Made by a program: the position numbers and the translations under genes
Notes under the pieces: generated by a model
Seen by the model: only the letters and a program-made list of their open reading frames with translations
What the model was told of the DNA's origin: nothing
Databases searched by the model: none
Shown here: positions 21,501 to 31,390 of the stretch, in pieces
Position numbering within the stretch: the first letter of the stretch is position 1
Layout of the letters: the number at the start of each line of letters is the position of its first letter
Assembly: GCA_019828595.1 (NCBI GenBank)
Contig: JAHQRK010000005.1
Coordinates: 1,426,001 to 1,490,000 of the forward strand
From: Aphanomyces cochlioides
Lineage: Eukaryota > Oomycota > Saprolegniomycetes > Saprolegniales > Verrucalvaceae
Direction: 5' to 3'
Length of the DNA: 64,000 nucleotides

Positions 21501-22093
21501 TGGAGGGCTTTAATTCGATTGATGTACTCCCCCTGAGAAATTTCGACCGTGGTGCTTTCGACTTCTTCCTTCTTTTCCAACAGCTCAAGTCTGGCACGCG
21601 CACGTTGCATGACTGGATTGGGGTCATCGACAAATCTGACCCGCTCGCCTTCATCTTCATTCGCGTGCACTTTGATTTGAAATTTCTCTGCAGCGAATGC
21701 ATGAAAGATAGCGTGCTTTTGAGCTGTGCATTCATCGAGATAGTCGTTCCTCGTATCATCAAACGCTTCGAGCGCTTTCGCATCTTGTTTGATGTCGTTG
21801 GTGTACGTCTTCTTGACAGGCTCGATTTCAAAACTAGACATTAAGGCGCTGAGAGGATCCAATTCACCAGCTCGCAGCTCCGTCACACTCGCAGATGTCA
21901 GCGTTGGCGAAGTTTGATCGACGGGAGAAAGGACGGGTGTGTTTTCTCCAGCTCTTCCTTCATCATATCGCAAGGGATGTGTCTTGGTGGGTAATAATTT
22001 GGCGTCACGTATCGCATACGACACTGAGAGAGTCATCTTCTTTGCGCCGACGTGCCATGACGCTTTACGTGGCACATCTAACGACATCGGCAT
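18528..22093 (-). CDS. VPS35L: VPS35-like protein (retriever complex scaffold, C16orf62 homologue)
   Basis: VPS35L binds VPS29 and VPS26C to form retriever, which recycles endosomal cargo. About ten exons are spread over 3.6 kb; the gene was recognised by colinear blocks: [94 protein letters not shown], a stretch corresponding to the central helical repeats, [20 protein letters not shown] and, near the end, a C-terminal helix ending at 18528. The order and spacing match animal VPS35L. The N-terminus [19 protein letters not shown] is the most 5' ATG in frame. Exact exon edges between 18.9 and 21.4 kb were not all resolved. Confidence 0.85.
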
Positions 22094-22204
22094 GTTGTCG
22101 TCCTTCCCAAAGATACACTGATGAAAAAATCACTGATTTAATGTCGAAAAATTCTAGTCTTATCCAATCATTTTATTCAAAAATTTTAATTTCAGCCAAT
22201 TAAA

Positions 22205-22390
22205 AAATAAGAATAATTTGCAAATGACATGAAATTGAAGGTTTCGAACAAGTTTTCAAACATTTAAACGTTCGGAACTACACTATTTCAGGTTTTTAAT
22301 CAAGGGCAATATAAGAATATGATTGTGTAAACCTTAAATAGTGTTTGAGTCAATTAAATAAAACATTTTCGAAACATCAATGTAATTCGT
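22205..22390. repeat. left arm of a long imperfect inverted repeat
   Basis: The reverse complement of this AT-rich block aligns along its length with 24465-24650. Shared landmarks include GAAAATGTTT, ACACTATTTAA, CTTATATTGCCCT, AAATAGTGTA and TCGAAAC in the same order. The arms are about 2 kb apart and enclose GNAT copy 1 and the MITE. Confidence 0.7.
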
Positions 22391-22399
22391 AAAATTAAC

Positions 22400-23100
22400 T
22401 GCGATCCAAACCAAATTTGAATATCGGTGCCATGAACTTCGCTGTATCAAACATGAAAACAAGCGAACCTACTATCCCCCTTGAACTTGCCCCAAGCCCA
22501 ATACCAGAGTTTCTCCTGGTTGAAGCAATGCTTCAAGGGGCGCTTGATTTGATCAATATTACATCAACCATTGATTGTTTATTGCAGGCAGCTACATAGG
22601 TCGAAGAAGGAAAGTAGAGCAGATGACCGTAATGTGGCTAGGAAGAATACAGCGCTGGTGAAAGGTTGGATGTATCTTTTCATTGCCTATTTTGACAGAG
22701 AATTGTGTTTCTGATGTGAACTGTGCTGTTGAACTCTCACCGGATTTCGACGATGACCTCCTCGAACACTTTGAGTATTGCTAGCATCTTTCAAGAGGTG
22801 AGGGGAAGTCAGCCGATTCTCTGATTGCAAAGTAATCGATTTGATCTTCACAGGACTTAGCGAACTTCCTGAAATCGAGGTCCATGGTTGTCCACAAGAA
22901 GCTGAAAGGTTGAAAATCAACTGCAGCCATACCCAACTCACCTCAGAAAGTTGAACAATTCAGCCATGAGATATCTTGTGCTTGGAACTCTATCTGCTGC
23001 TTTAGTAACGACGGAAGCTCGTATTCCAAGGAGCCACGAGAAAAGTTGCGCCTATGTTGAAGAACGCAAAATCTTCCGAGCAAATTAGTCTTATTTCAAA
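22400..23100 (+). other. duplicated non-functional segment, copy A
   Basis: 22437-22570 and 22800-22960 resemble 23997-24130 and 24180-24330 in the same orientation (shared stretches such as GCCAGAGTTTCT-like and AAGCTGAAAGGTTG). Short coding-looking pieces (PIPEFLLVEAMLQGALDLI) do not continue in copy B, where stops and shifts occur, so this is probably a decayed gene carried in the duplication with the GNAT genes. Confidence 0.45.
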
Positions 23101-23120
23101 TTGCAACTCATTACGTCGGC

Positions 23121-23549
23121 ATGGAAGTGCGCGACATCAAATTTGGTTCTCCAGAGTATGAAGCGGCGGTTCAGCTCCGCGAAGAGGTTCTACGCAAGCC
23201 ACTTGGCATGAGACTAAACCCTGAAGACTTGGCGAAGGAGCACTCGGACATTCACATCGGCGTATTCTCTGAAGGGCTGATCGTCGCGTCTGTGATGCTG
23301 CGACCGGCACAGCCAATTGCTTGGATGAAACAAGTGGCAGTCAGTCCCCCTGTACAAGGGAAAGGACTCGGTCGTATCTTGATACAAGGCTTCGAAGCAC
23401 GTGCACGAGCAGAGAAGTTTACTGAAATCCGTCTCCATGCTCGCGAGACGGCAGTTCCGTTCTACGAGAAACTTGGGTACACTGTTTTCGGCGAGCGATT
23501 TGAACAAGCGGGGACTGTTCGTCGTAGCATGTTCAAATTTCTTGAGTAA
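23121..23549 (+). CDS. GNAT-family N-acetyltransferase, copy 1
   Basis: Intronless, 142 residues. It has the GNAT acetyl-CoA fold: an N-terminal substrate strand (EVRDIKFGSPEYEAAVQLRE), motif A with the pyrophosphate-binding loop VQGKGLGRILIQGFEARAR, and motif B ending in HARETAVPFYEKLGYTV. This architecture is common in small bacterial-type acetyltransferases (PA4866/YjcF-like); the substrate is unknown. Copy 2 at 24739 is about 85% identical at protein level (121 of 142), and the 40 bases before both start codons are also nearly the same, so the promoter was duplicated too. Lack of introns in an intron-rich neighbourhood fits a horizontally acquired gene, but that is inference. Confidence 0.88.
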   Translation: MEVRDIKFGSPEYEAAVQLREEVLRKPLGMRLNPEDLAKEHSDIHIGVFSEGLIVASVMLRPAQPIAWMKQVAVSPPVQGKGLGRILIQGFEARARAEKFTEIRLHARETAVPFYEKLGYTVFGERFEQAGTVRRSMFKFLE

Positions 23550-23721
23550 ATCACTGCGGAGTCTAATCCAAAGTCAGTGCTCACCGCCCGTTGAGCTCTC
23601 CACGCCGCTGTTGTAGGTGGACTTTTGCGCTTTTTCATGTCGAGTATGGCCCTGCGTCATACGAGAGTGCATTGATTCCTCTCTCGATTTTCCGCTTAGA
23701 GAAGACGCTCCTGTATCATCA

Positions 23722-23994
23722 GAGCATGCCCAACGCGACAGCGCTATTCCATCACGCTAAATCCAATCTAGCGTGCGTTACTCACTCAAAATTTGCCGTG
23801 ATTGCCTGAGCAAGCCCAACGGTCATATCCTCTACGTTACGGGACTATATGGCATCGACCACGCCAGACGCTATTCACCACGCCAAATCTAGTGGAAATT
23901 CTAGCGTGACACCGTTGGGCTTGAATTTGCCACGCTAGAACGCTAAATTCGACTATTTGGTTAGCGGGTTAGCGTGGCCGCGTTGGGCATGCTC
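23722..23994. mobile_element. MITE, Harbinger-like, 273 bp
   Basis: Perfect 16-bp terminal inverted repeats (GAGCATGCCCAACGCG at 23722-23737 and its reverse complement ending at 23994) enclose a non-coding core. TCA flanks both ends as a probable 3-bp target-site duplication. The interior holds many copies of ACGCTA or its complement TAGCGT. A 3-bp TSD and a GAGCAT terminus are typical of PIF/Harbinger MITEs. Confidence 0.8.
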
Positions 23995-23996
23995 TC

Positions 23997-24420
23997 AAGC
24001 ATGGAAACGAACGAAGCTTGTCGCTATCAGATGCTCCTACTATTTCCCCCCTGACCTTGGCTCAAGCCTAATGCCAGAGTTTCTTCTTGTGGGGGCAATC
24101 TTTTCAGAGGCGATTGATGTAATCGATCAAAAGATAATCTTAACGGGGTGGGCGGCCCCTAAAGGCACTGAGATGAGGTCACCTGGGCCTCCAATTGCAA
24201 AGTAATCCAATTGCTGAGCTTTCAACTTCACACGAGTCAACGAACATGCTCACGTCGAGGTCGCAGTTCGTCCAAACCAAGCTGAAAGGTTGGGTAACAA
24301 CTGAACCCACAGTGCCTCTGGAAGTCGAACAATGAATATCCTCTGCTTTGTCCTTCATCTGCTGCTTTGGTAAAGAAGAAAGTTTCTCTTCCAAGGGGCC
24401 ACAAGAAAAGTTAAGCCTAT
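23997..24420 (+). other. duplicated non-functional segment, copy B
   Basis: Direct counterpart of 22437-22960, shorter and with different stops. It lies between the MITE and the right inverted-repeat arm. No gene is called. Confidence 0.4.
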
Positions 24421-24464
24421 CCTAAATTTTGAAGCTAATTATTGTCGTTTGGGTCCAAAACTGG

Positions 24465-24650
24465 AAATTTGGTATGTTTTGAAAATGTTTCAATTAATTG
24501 ACGCATACACTATTTAAAGTTTACGCAAACAAATGTCTTATATTGCCCTCGACCATGACCATTAAATAGTGTAATTTCAAACGTTTTAAATGTATGAAAA
24601 ACATGCTCGAAACATTCAATTTCTTTTCACTTGAAATTTGTATGCGTCAA
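24465..24650. repeat. right arm of the long imperfect inverted repeat
   Basis: Aligns with the reverse complement of 22205-22390. It ends about 90 bp before GNAT copy 2. Confidence 0.7.
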
Positions 24651-24738
24651 TTGTTGCGTCAAAATTTATTCCGCACGACTCCAGTTTTTTATTAAAACCA
24701 CAATAGTCTTGTTTCAAATTGCAACTCATAACGTCAAC

Positions 24739-25167
24739 ATGGAAGTGCGCGACATCAAATTTGGTTCTCCAGAGTATGAAGCGGCGGTTCAGCTCCGCGA
24801 AGAAGTTCTACGCAAGCCGCTTGGCATGAGATTCAATCGTGAAGACTTGGCGAAGGAGCACTCGGACATTCACATTGGCGTATTCTCTGAAGGGTCGATC
24901 GTGGCGTCTGCGCTGCTCCGTCCAGCGCATCCTATTGCTTGGATGAAGCAAGTGGCAGTCAATCCTGCTGTGCAAGGCAAAGGACTCGGTCGTATCTTGA
25001 TGCAAGGTTTCGAAGCACGTGCCCGAGCAGAGAACTTCGCTGAAATCCATCTCCATGCCCGCGAGACGGCAGTTCCGTTCTACGAGAAACTCGGCTACAC
25101 TGTCATCAGCGAGCGATTCGAAGAAGTGGGCATTCCTCATCGTAGCATGTTCAAATCTCTCGTGTAA
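24739..25167 (+). CDS. GNAT-family N-acetyltransferase, copy 2
   Basis: Intronless, 142 residues, paralogous to the gene at 23121 with 21 substitutions scattered along the protein. Motif A (AVQGKGLGRILMQGFEARAR) and motif B (HARETAVPFYEKLGYTV) are intact, so both copies are probably functional. An in-frame ATG at 24631 exists, but the conserved start shared with copy 1 is at 24739. Substitutions cluster near residues 30-35, 53-70 and the C-terminus, which could alter substrate choice. Confidence 0.88.
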   Translation: MEVRDIKFGSPEYEAAVQLREEVLRKPLGMRFNREDLAKEHSDIHIGVFSEGSIVASALLRPAHPIAWMKQVAVNPAVQGKGLGRILMQGFEARARAENFAEIHLHARETAVPFYEKLGYTVISERFEEVGIPHRSMFKSLV

Positions 25168-25430
25168 ATCACCGCTACATCAAAGCCATCAGCCAAACAT
25201 TCTGCAATCATAGGTGTGTCCTGAAGGCTACCTCTTGAGACAACCTTCCATGACGCTCGCTACGTCAATAGTTAACTTGAACAAAATTCTTTCCTTTTGT
25301 AGAATTCAATGGTAATCCGAAGGCAGATTCGGCTCTAATGTCTGCGGCGAGAGGTCGAATGCAAGGACATAAGCTAGCATGCAAAGGTAAAAATGGCATC
25401 AAAGTACCACATGTATATTGCTTGGGTCTA

Positions 25431-26315
25431 TCACTTGAATTGACCCGTGGTTGAGTCATGCAACAAGTTGAGCAGCAACGATTCCGAGTTGAGGTACACT
25501 CGGTTTTGCGAGCGGCTCATGACTTGAGCGATTTCCTTGGCGGCATCCAAGCGACGCAATTGTGTAAACGCCGGGTTCTTCTTGATGGCTTCACCGACCA
25601 ATTCAGCAGCCTTGGCTTGACCTTGAGCGCGAATGATCGTCGACTTCTTTTCTTGGATTGCCTTGTCCACAATGAAACGAGCACGTTCGGCTTCTTGTTG
25701 GGCGACTTGCTTGGCTTCAACAGCGGCCGTATATTCACGACCAAAGCTCAAGTGGGTCACGGAGACATCTTCGACGTCAATCTTGAATTCGAAGGCACGT
25801 TCCTTCAAGTTGCGAGCAATCATGCGGGAGACATGTTCACGCTGTGTGATCAATTGGCTCGCGTTAAATTGAGCCATGACTTGCTTGGCCGTTTCGTTCA
25901 CGATCGATGGAAGCACAGTTTCCGAGTAGTTCGGGCCGAGTCGGCGGTAGATCCAAGGCAATTCATCCTTGAATGGTCGGGTCAACACACGGAGGTTGAC
26001 GTTGACCATTTGCAAATCGCGCGAACCGGTCAAGGAGCTCACTTGATGGGCTTTCGTGCGCACATCAAAGATCGTGGGGCGTTCCAACCATGGCAACATA
26101 AAGTGCAAGCCTTCACCGACCACTTCGTTCTTGATGCCTGAAATACGGTTGTACAAGACTGCACGCTCACCAGGCTTGACATCGTACATCGACGAGTACA
26201 AACCGTAGCCCAAAGCACCGGTGATCGCCACACCTTGGATCAACGCCGCCAATGGCGAGCCTCCCTTTGGCAAATTCTTGGCCAACTTTTCCGCCGCTTG
26301 CTTTCCTTGCTCCAT
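25431..26315 (-). CDS. PHB2: prohibitin-2
   Basis: Single-exon gene, 294 residues, the normal prohibitin-2 length. PHB1 and PHB2 form a ring complex in the mitochondrial inner membrane that stabilises membrane proteins. The order is: basic N-terminus, one membrane segment (LIQGVAITGALGYGLYSSMY), the SPFH/Band-7 core (GERAVLYNRISGIKNEVVGE, HFMLPWLERPTIFDVRTKAH, LRVLTRPFKDELPWIYRRLG), then the coiled coil (AKQVAQQEAERARFIVDKAI) and C-terminal YLNSESLLLN. The lack of introns is unusual for this window. The 5' flank holds a near-palindrome AAAGTGTTTTAAACACTTT. Confidence 0.96.
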   Translation of the reverse strand: MEQGKQAAEKLAKNLPKGGSPLAALIQGVAITGALGYGLYSSMYDVKPGERAVLYNRISGIKNEVVGEGLHFMLPWLERPTIFDVRTKAHQVSSLTGSRDLQMVNVNLRVLTRPFKDELPWIYRRLGPNYSETVLPSIVNETAKQVMAQFNASQLITQREHVSRMIARNLKERAFEFKIDVEDVSVTHLSFGREYTAAVEAKQVAQQEAERARFIVDKAIQEKKSTIIRAQGQAKAAELVGEAIKKNPAFTQLRRLDAAKEIAQVMSRSQNRVYLNSESLLLNLLHDSTTGQFK

Positions 26316-26480
26316 CTTCAGTTTGCGATTCTGGAGCCTTCGCTTTCACTGGTGAGGTGCCAAAGTGTTTTAAACACTTTGTTATTCATATGATTTGACT
26401 TGATTAATGTATACTTCTGGCAGTTCACACAGCACACTCTCACCCAAGTGTTTAAAACATCAATATGAATGTTGACACCA

Positions 26481-26506
26481 ATTATCCGGATTACATTATC
26501 CGGATA
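26481..26506. promoter_or_regulatory. two direct ATTATCCGGAT elements
   Basis: ATTATCCGGAT at 26481 and ATTATCCGGATA at 26495. The nearest annotated gene is PHB2, whose start codon is 166 bp away on the minus strand. A plus-strand ATG at 26513 is closer, but its frame stays open for only 32 codons. Confidence 0.45.
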
Positions 26507-26515
26507 CCCACCATG

Positions 26516-26950
26516 TCAAGAGAATCAAAGAAACGCGGCTTGATCGACTCAGCTTTACGATGTATCTTGCGAGTACAGAGAGCGAAGCGGCAAATTTATG
26601 GAGAGAATTGAAGTGGTGCTAATCATTTCGCCCGTGAGCACAGCATGAAGGCGATGCATGCAAGACATGCCAATGATTTGTCCGGTTAGTGAAGCCGTAT
26701 CCGGATGTTCGACACGATCAACTTGAACGGCAAACCAACGAGTCTCTCCTCGATCTCTTCGATGATCGGAGACTCAAGCATATTTAGGACATACTGAAAC
26801 GCGTTGAAGGATAGTGTGTTGCTTGAAATAACGCTGAGCGGTGCATTCGAAGGGGTTTCGATGATCGTCCGGATAATATCCGAATGAACCATCAATAGCT
26901 TCACTCTATCCAGATATTTATCCGGATATACGAGATTTTGGCGGCATTTT
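26516..26950. other. unresolved interval with coding-like pieces between PHB2 and SLD5
   Basis: Several short frames look protein-like, for example plus-strand RHDQLERQTNESLLDLFDDR (about 26709-26768, stopped by TAG), plus-strand SRESKKRGLIDSALRCILRV from 26513, and a 72-codon minus-strand frame 26686-26904. No set of introns was found that joins them. Promoter-type TCCGGATA motifs at about 26697, 26867 and 26917 suggest one or more starts here; the last belongs to SLD5. Confidence 0.3.
26917..26930 (+). promoter_or_regulatory. TTTATCCGGATATA element upstream of SLD5
   Basis: Ends 27 bp before the SLD5 start codon at 26958. A related GTCCGGATAATATCC sits 40 bp further upstream. Confidence 0.55.
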
Positions 26951-26957
26951 GAAATCC

Positions 26958-27865
26958 ATGGCCGACTTCCCCGAGGAGAACTTGAACGAAGATGTTGACT
27001 CTCTCCGCGTAGCGTGGGTAAATGAGTTGGTATACTCCTTGGATTAAAAAGAGACTTGACATGTCATTGGACCGTCGTAGAATTCGCCAGAATTGCTGTC
27101 TTTTCAAACCGATTTGATCTCAGACATGGTCGAGCAAGTTCAAAACCAAGTACGAAGACAAAATAAATGGAGAGGCTAATTCCGGGATGCCTTGTAGCAA
27201 AGCTATGTCGATGAAATTGCTGCAGATACTGCCGCAATGACGGAAGAACGATCGTTTGCAAACAAATTGTATCAAGTAAGCACACTTTTTTGTCTCCTTG
27301 GGATGAATGCTCAGTGGTCTGGATGATAGATGGAGATCGATCGGATCAAATACATGCTTGCATCGTATTTGAGAATTCGATTGATGAAGATTGAGCAACA
27401 TACGATCCATATCTTGAATGAATCGCATGACAAGCTATCCCAGGGTGAAGTTGAATATGCACAACAGTAAGATATTCAAGTTCCAACGACGTCACTCATG
27501 TGGGGAATACCATAGATATCATGCTCTTTATGAGAGCCACTGCAACGACTTGATTCTCTCTACATTCCCTGAAGATCAACGTAAACTCGATGAGGATCAC
27601 ATGGGTATGCTCGATAATTCTCTTGCGTGAATCGCTGATCGATGTAGTGGACGCACCCAACTTGGATGCATTTGTATTTTGTCAAAGCACCCAAGACATT
27701 GGCAACGTCCAAATCGATGATAGGTACGTCAATGCGCATTGGCATTCAATTCTCATTTAAATCAGAGGTGCCGAGCATGTAAATGCGCGGAATGATGACC
27801 GCCATGTCTTGCGCTACCGTGTCATTCGATCCCTCGTGGAGCAAGGCAAGATGAAGCTATTGTGA
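26958..27865 (+). CDS. SLD5: GINS complex subunit SLD5
   Basis: SLD5 is one of four GINS subunits that activate the replicative CMG helicase. Seven exons (26958-27029, 27081-27149, 27198-27275, 27330-27466, 27516-27604, 27648-27723, 27766-27865) join in phase to 206 residues. Landmarks: DSLRVAWVNELNSPELLSFQ at the N-terminus, the helical A-domain MEIDRIKYMLASYLRIRLMK, then the linker EDHMVDAPNLDAFVFCQ and the C-terminal beta domain ending SLVEQGKMKLL. These align colinearly with animal SLD5. It converges on the next gene with 19 bp between stop codons. Confidence 0.92.
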
Positions 27866-27884
27866 GCGATGGAAATAATAAAGA

Positions 27885-28801
27885 TTAAAAGTTCTGAAGT
27901 GCGGCTTGGACGGACGAATATCCCAAGACCAGGATGGATGGCTACAATCACAACGAGTGAGATCACAAGCTCATTTGTTTTGGAGGGGAACGTACGATGA
28001 TCAAAACTTCTTCAAACACGATCAAAACCATTTGAAAGATCATGTACTTGTTTTCGAGACCAACGGCAACCCATCGGTTCACGCTCTGAACATATCCAGA
28101 TGGGTATTGGACCATCTCGGTGCCATTGACAGACGAACGAGTCGGCGGAGGTTCACTCCAATGTGACCATACATCTTGCAGGTAGCCGAGGTTCTTCACA
28201 AACTCGACGAGACAGAGAAACATGTACACCAGTAGAACGTCCGCTTTATCCCCTCGGACGGCTAGCAATCCAATGCATCCGATCGCAATGCCAAATAAAT
28301 GTGTATACCATGCACTGTCCATGGAGATGAGAATTCCAATAAATACTTGAAGGATCGCAAGAAGTTGGATTTTCCGCGCACGGGCATCGAGTGTGGACCA
28401 GAGGTGTTTCTGTCGTTCTAGAATTGCAAATTTGCCAGCTTCAATATCGTACGGCGGGATTCGACTTGGCGCTGCAGTTGCAATGGGCTTTGCGCCTGGA
28501 ATAGGAGGAGTGTACTGGGTTCGCGCCATCGTTTTGTCTCGAATCGGCTCGTATTCTCGCTTCTTACTCATCTTGCTTCGGTCGTCGTGGAGGATTCCGC
28601 TCCAATTGTATCGAATGGGGTTCAATAAAATATAATCCAAACTTCGCTAATTTCCATATAAATGTCAAGTATAGAAAGAATTTTGGAGTAAAAAAAATAC
28701 CATTTGCCAAAATACGCCTTCTCCCATCGAATTGGATGCATCAACAACCGCGAATAGAATCCGCCAGGCTCCACCAAGCTCACCTCAAAGCTCCACGTCA
28801 T
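27885..28801 (-). CDS. multi-pass membrane protein of unknown function
   Basis: The C-terminal half has about four membrane spans (IQLLAILQVFIGILISM, HLFGIAIGCIGLLAV, DVLLVYMFLCLVEFV, IFQMVLIVFEEVLII) and one extracytosolic loop with NGT, a possible N-glycosylation site. The N-terminal part is soluble and basic. Introns were placed at 27942-27995 and near 28628-28690, the latter using a GAAG acceptor to keep the frame. The start is uncertain: 28801 is the first in-frame ATG, while the frame stays open to about 28920 without another ATG, so an upstream exon is possible. No family is recognised. Confidence 0.55.
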
Positions 28802-28919
28802 TAGCGATCCACGAGCCACAGCATTCACCTGAGCGGGGGACAGATCCCGGTTGATATCATGCGCGTGGTGCTGCCGGAGTAAAGTCGTGGCAGTCCAAAA
28901 TGCCACATGACGCCCCTCT

Positions 28920-30096
28920 CACTCTCTCTCCCACGACAACGTCCTTGACATGGATGACGATTGACGACGCGGTAATGGGCTGGTTTCCCCCTCTCAAGGG
29001 TTAAGATCCATTTCGCGATCTGTGGAAGCGTCAAGGTCACACGAAATGTTCCAACTTGGTCATCTATCTGCACTTTCTGGGATTTGCCCGCCTTTCGCTG
29101 TCGTTCGGGAACCTTGCAGCTTGCGAGAAGCACGTTGCGAGTGTTTGAAAAGCTCAAACAAAAGATGGGCGTGTCACGAAGAAGCATCCAGACGTGTATC
29201 ACTGAATGCGTGGTTGCAAGCCGCGTTCTCTCTCGATGCTGTCCCATGCCATTGAAACTTCGAACATTGGAAGCTGACATTGCAACATGGGATACAAATT
29301 TCAAGTATAAATTCATGAACAGATTTTATCGGACCCCTCACCAGGTAGCTGAAAATATATTTATATGGGCTTCACTATTAGGAGAGCAGTGGGTCGAAAA
29401 TAATCTTCGACTTCGAATTTTCAAGGCAGAGAATGAGCTCCAGTCTTCATCTTGATTGATCCCCCTACACTGTACGAAGCCTCACCGAGATTGACAATCC
29501 TGAGCAGACGCGCGATCGAAGAACGGGGAGAACGGACTTGTATGTACGTGGTATTTCGAAGAAATCACACGCCCGGAAGCGCGAGTCGAGCAGGCTGCCG
29601 TGTTTCGAGACCCTCCGTGGTCTCCATTGAAAGCAGGCAAGGAAAGTTAAGCCTTTCTCCCTGTAAGGGGGGTCACGCTTTTCTTTTCTTGTCTGCTTAT
29701 CCCCACCACTGTTCGCCACGGCACGTTTCCTATGTCTAGGTGATTGCTGCCCTGGCCATAGCCTTGGTAGAGCACAGGTGAAATCTTTTCTATGCATAGG
29801 TTGAAACGAACCAATTCTTGAAGTCAAATAAAGAATGGCCAAGTATTAATCGAAATACGAGAGTACGATATCTGTCACACCTGGCGCTATGTACTGTATT
29901 AGAAGGAAGATTCCCGCCAGGGAAATCACTGCCAAGTTTAGTGAAAGTACAACCGCGACAACCGATGAGGAGCGAACGAGTGACGCGAGAAAAGCCAAAA
30001 GAATAACAGCAACTGCAACGATGCCCGCTTTCGAAGGTAGTTTTGTCTAAGAAGGATCAATGAATCCATGCTCTCGATGTACTCTCATTTGTGTTC
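28920..30096. other. 1.2 kb without a recognisable gene
   Basis: Open stretches occur on both strands (for example plus 29084-29455, which begins with TTG rather than ATG), but none has family resemblance or plausible splice structure. No tRNA-like B box or other RNA was recognised. It may hold untranslated regions or an unrecognised gene. Confidence 0.3.
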
Positions 30097-30822
30097 TTAA
30101 TCCATCAATGAATCAGGCATTACCGGGTATGGCAAAGGAATGATCGATTTCTTCTCTTTGTCCCGTGGAAGTGCCTTCCGCATGTCTAATCACGAAATAT
30201 GTAAGGTCAAGATGCCAGAGGATCCCGCATACCAAATGCGTCTTCTCCATCGTCGTCGCCAGAGTAATATCCAATGACTCTGCGGTAAACACTGTAGCCA
30301 AATTTTTCGTACATTCCAATCGCCAAAGCATTCGAGACACGGACGAAGAGATCAACGAAATAGCCATCATACCTACGCACGCGATGCTGCATGAGCGGGC
30401 GCGCTTATGGTTTGCACTTACAATTCAATCGACACATTCTCTAAATAGTCCATCAAGTTCTTCGCCAAGCCCAATCGGCGAAATTCTGGGGCGACCGTCA
30501 CGGCAGTCACATGTCCATGCCAGTTTTCGCCCTTGCCTTCGGCTTTCCCCATAACTAAGGTAATATGCATTAGCATGAACCGTCCATCAATGGAATCTGT
30601 GCTTACTGTAGCCCATCATAGTGCCGTTCGGATCTTCTTGCAGGAGAAAGTAATCGGGCCATTTTGTCAAGTACTGCAGATAAAACGACATATTGTACTA
30701 AAACAGATAGAAGAAAATGAGGTCTTCCACGTATTCTAGCTTACCGTCTCGGTTAGGACATCCAAGTTGACATTGTTGAACCGAAACAAGTCGTCGCAAC
30801 GGAACTTGCGCGTCGATGTCAT
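30097..30822 (-). CDS. NAA20: NatB catalytic subunit, N-alpha-acetyltransferase 20
   Basis: NAA20 acetylates nascent proteins that start Met-Asp/Glu/Asn/Gln, on the ribosome together with NAA25. Five exons join into a protein colinear with animal NAA20: MTSTRKFRCDDLFRFNNVNL, DVLTETYNMSFYLQYLTKWP, GYIMGKAEGKGENWHGHVTA, the acetyl-CoA motif VAPEFRRLGLAKNLMDYLE, YFVDLFVRVSNALAIGMYEK, FGYSVYRRVIGYYSGDD, and the tail DMRKALPRDKEKKSIIPLPY. The last intron (GTATGC donor, acceptor before ACATGCGG) is needed to reach this tail; the stop is the TAA at 30097-30099. Confidence 0.95.
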
Positions 30823-30856
30823 CGCTGATTTCTTGGATGGAAAAGCTTTGGAATGT

Positions 30857-30885
30857 TATACGGACAAGTCGTTTATCCGGATAAA
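30857..30885 (-). promoter_or_regulatory. TTTATCCGGATAAA element upstream of NAA20
   Basis: A perfect 14-base palindrome at 30872-30885, 50-63 bp upstream of the NAA20 start, with a degenerate TATACGGACAA beside it. Confidence 0.55.
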
Positions 30886-30968
30886 TTTTCAAAAAGGTAA
30901 TCTTTTCTCAAAGCGGGAAAGGTGCAGAAAGACAAAAAGTTGACAGGCTCGAATACGAAGGCTGCAGC

Positions 30969-31286
30969 ATGAACCAAGGACAACAGAAAGGCAAAGATCG
31001 GGCAAAGATGAGAGAAGGAGGGTCTACTGCTGAGGGCAATGCCGATTTTGGATGGTCACTGTCCAGATTGCTGGGACCAAAGGCTCTTCATGGGATGTCA
31101 AAATTTCGTGCCTTTGGAGCTTCTCCATATCGTCAACATGAAGGCTTTTGTACTCTCGATGAATCTAATCAAAATCACACGCTCGTCTCGATTCATCACG
31201 TTGTGGTTGTCGAGACGAGCGTCTTGTCTGTCATGGCCCAGAGTCATCGGTACGAGTCTTTAACGCGGTCAACAGTAAATTCATGA
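30969..31286 (+). CDS. possible small hypothetical protein
   Basis: An ATG-started frame of 105 codons, divergent from NAA20. Composition is unremarkable and no family is recognised. A second ATG-started frame (31039-31263) overlaps it in another phase, so neither is well supported. Confidence 0.18.
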   Translation: MNQGQQKGKDRAKMREGGSTAEGNADFGWSLSRLLGPKALHGMSKFRAFGASPYRQHEGFCTLDESNQNHTLVSIHHVVVVETSVLSVMAQSHRYESLTRSTVNS

Positions 31287-31390
31287 AGACACCTGAAGAC
31301 ACGGCAAGCCGGCAAAATATGAGCTCAGCTGCTCATCGAAAATATTCGAATGCATTTTGTGCAACGACCTCACATCAACAAACAAGCATT

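Noticed and set aside
29084..29455. 123-codon plus-strand frame
   Set aside because: It starts with TTG, has no family resemblance and overlaps other frames; not called.
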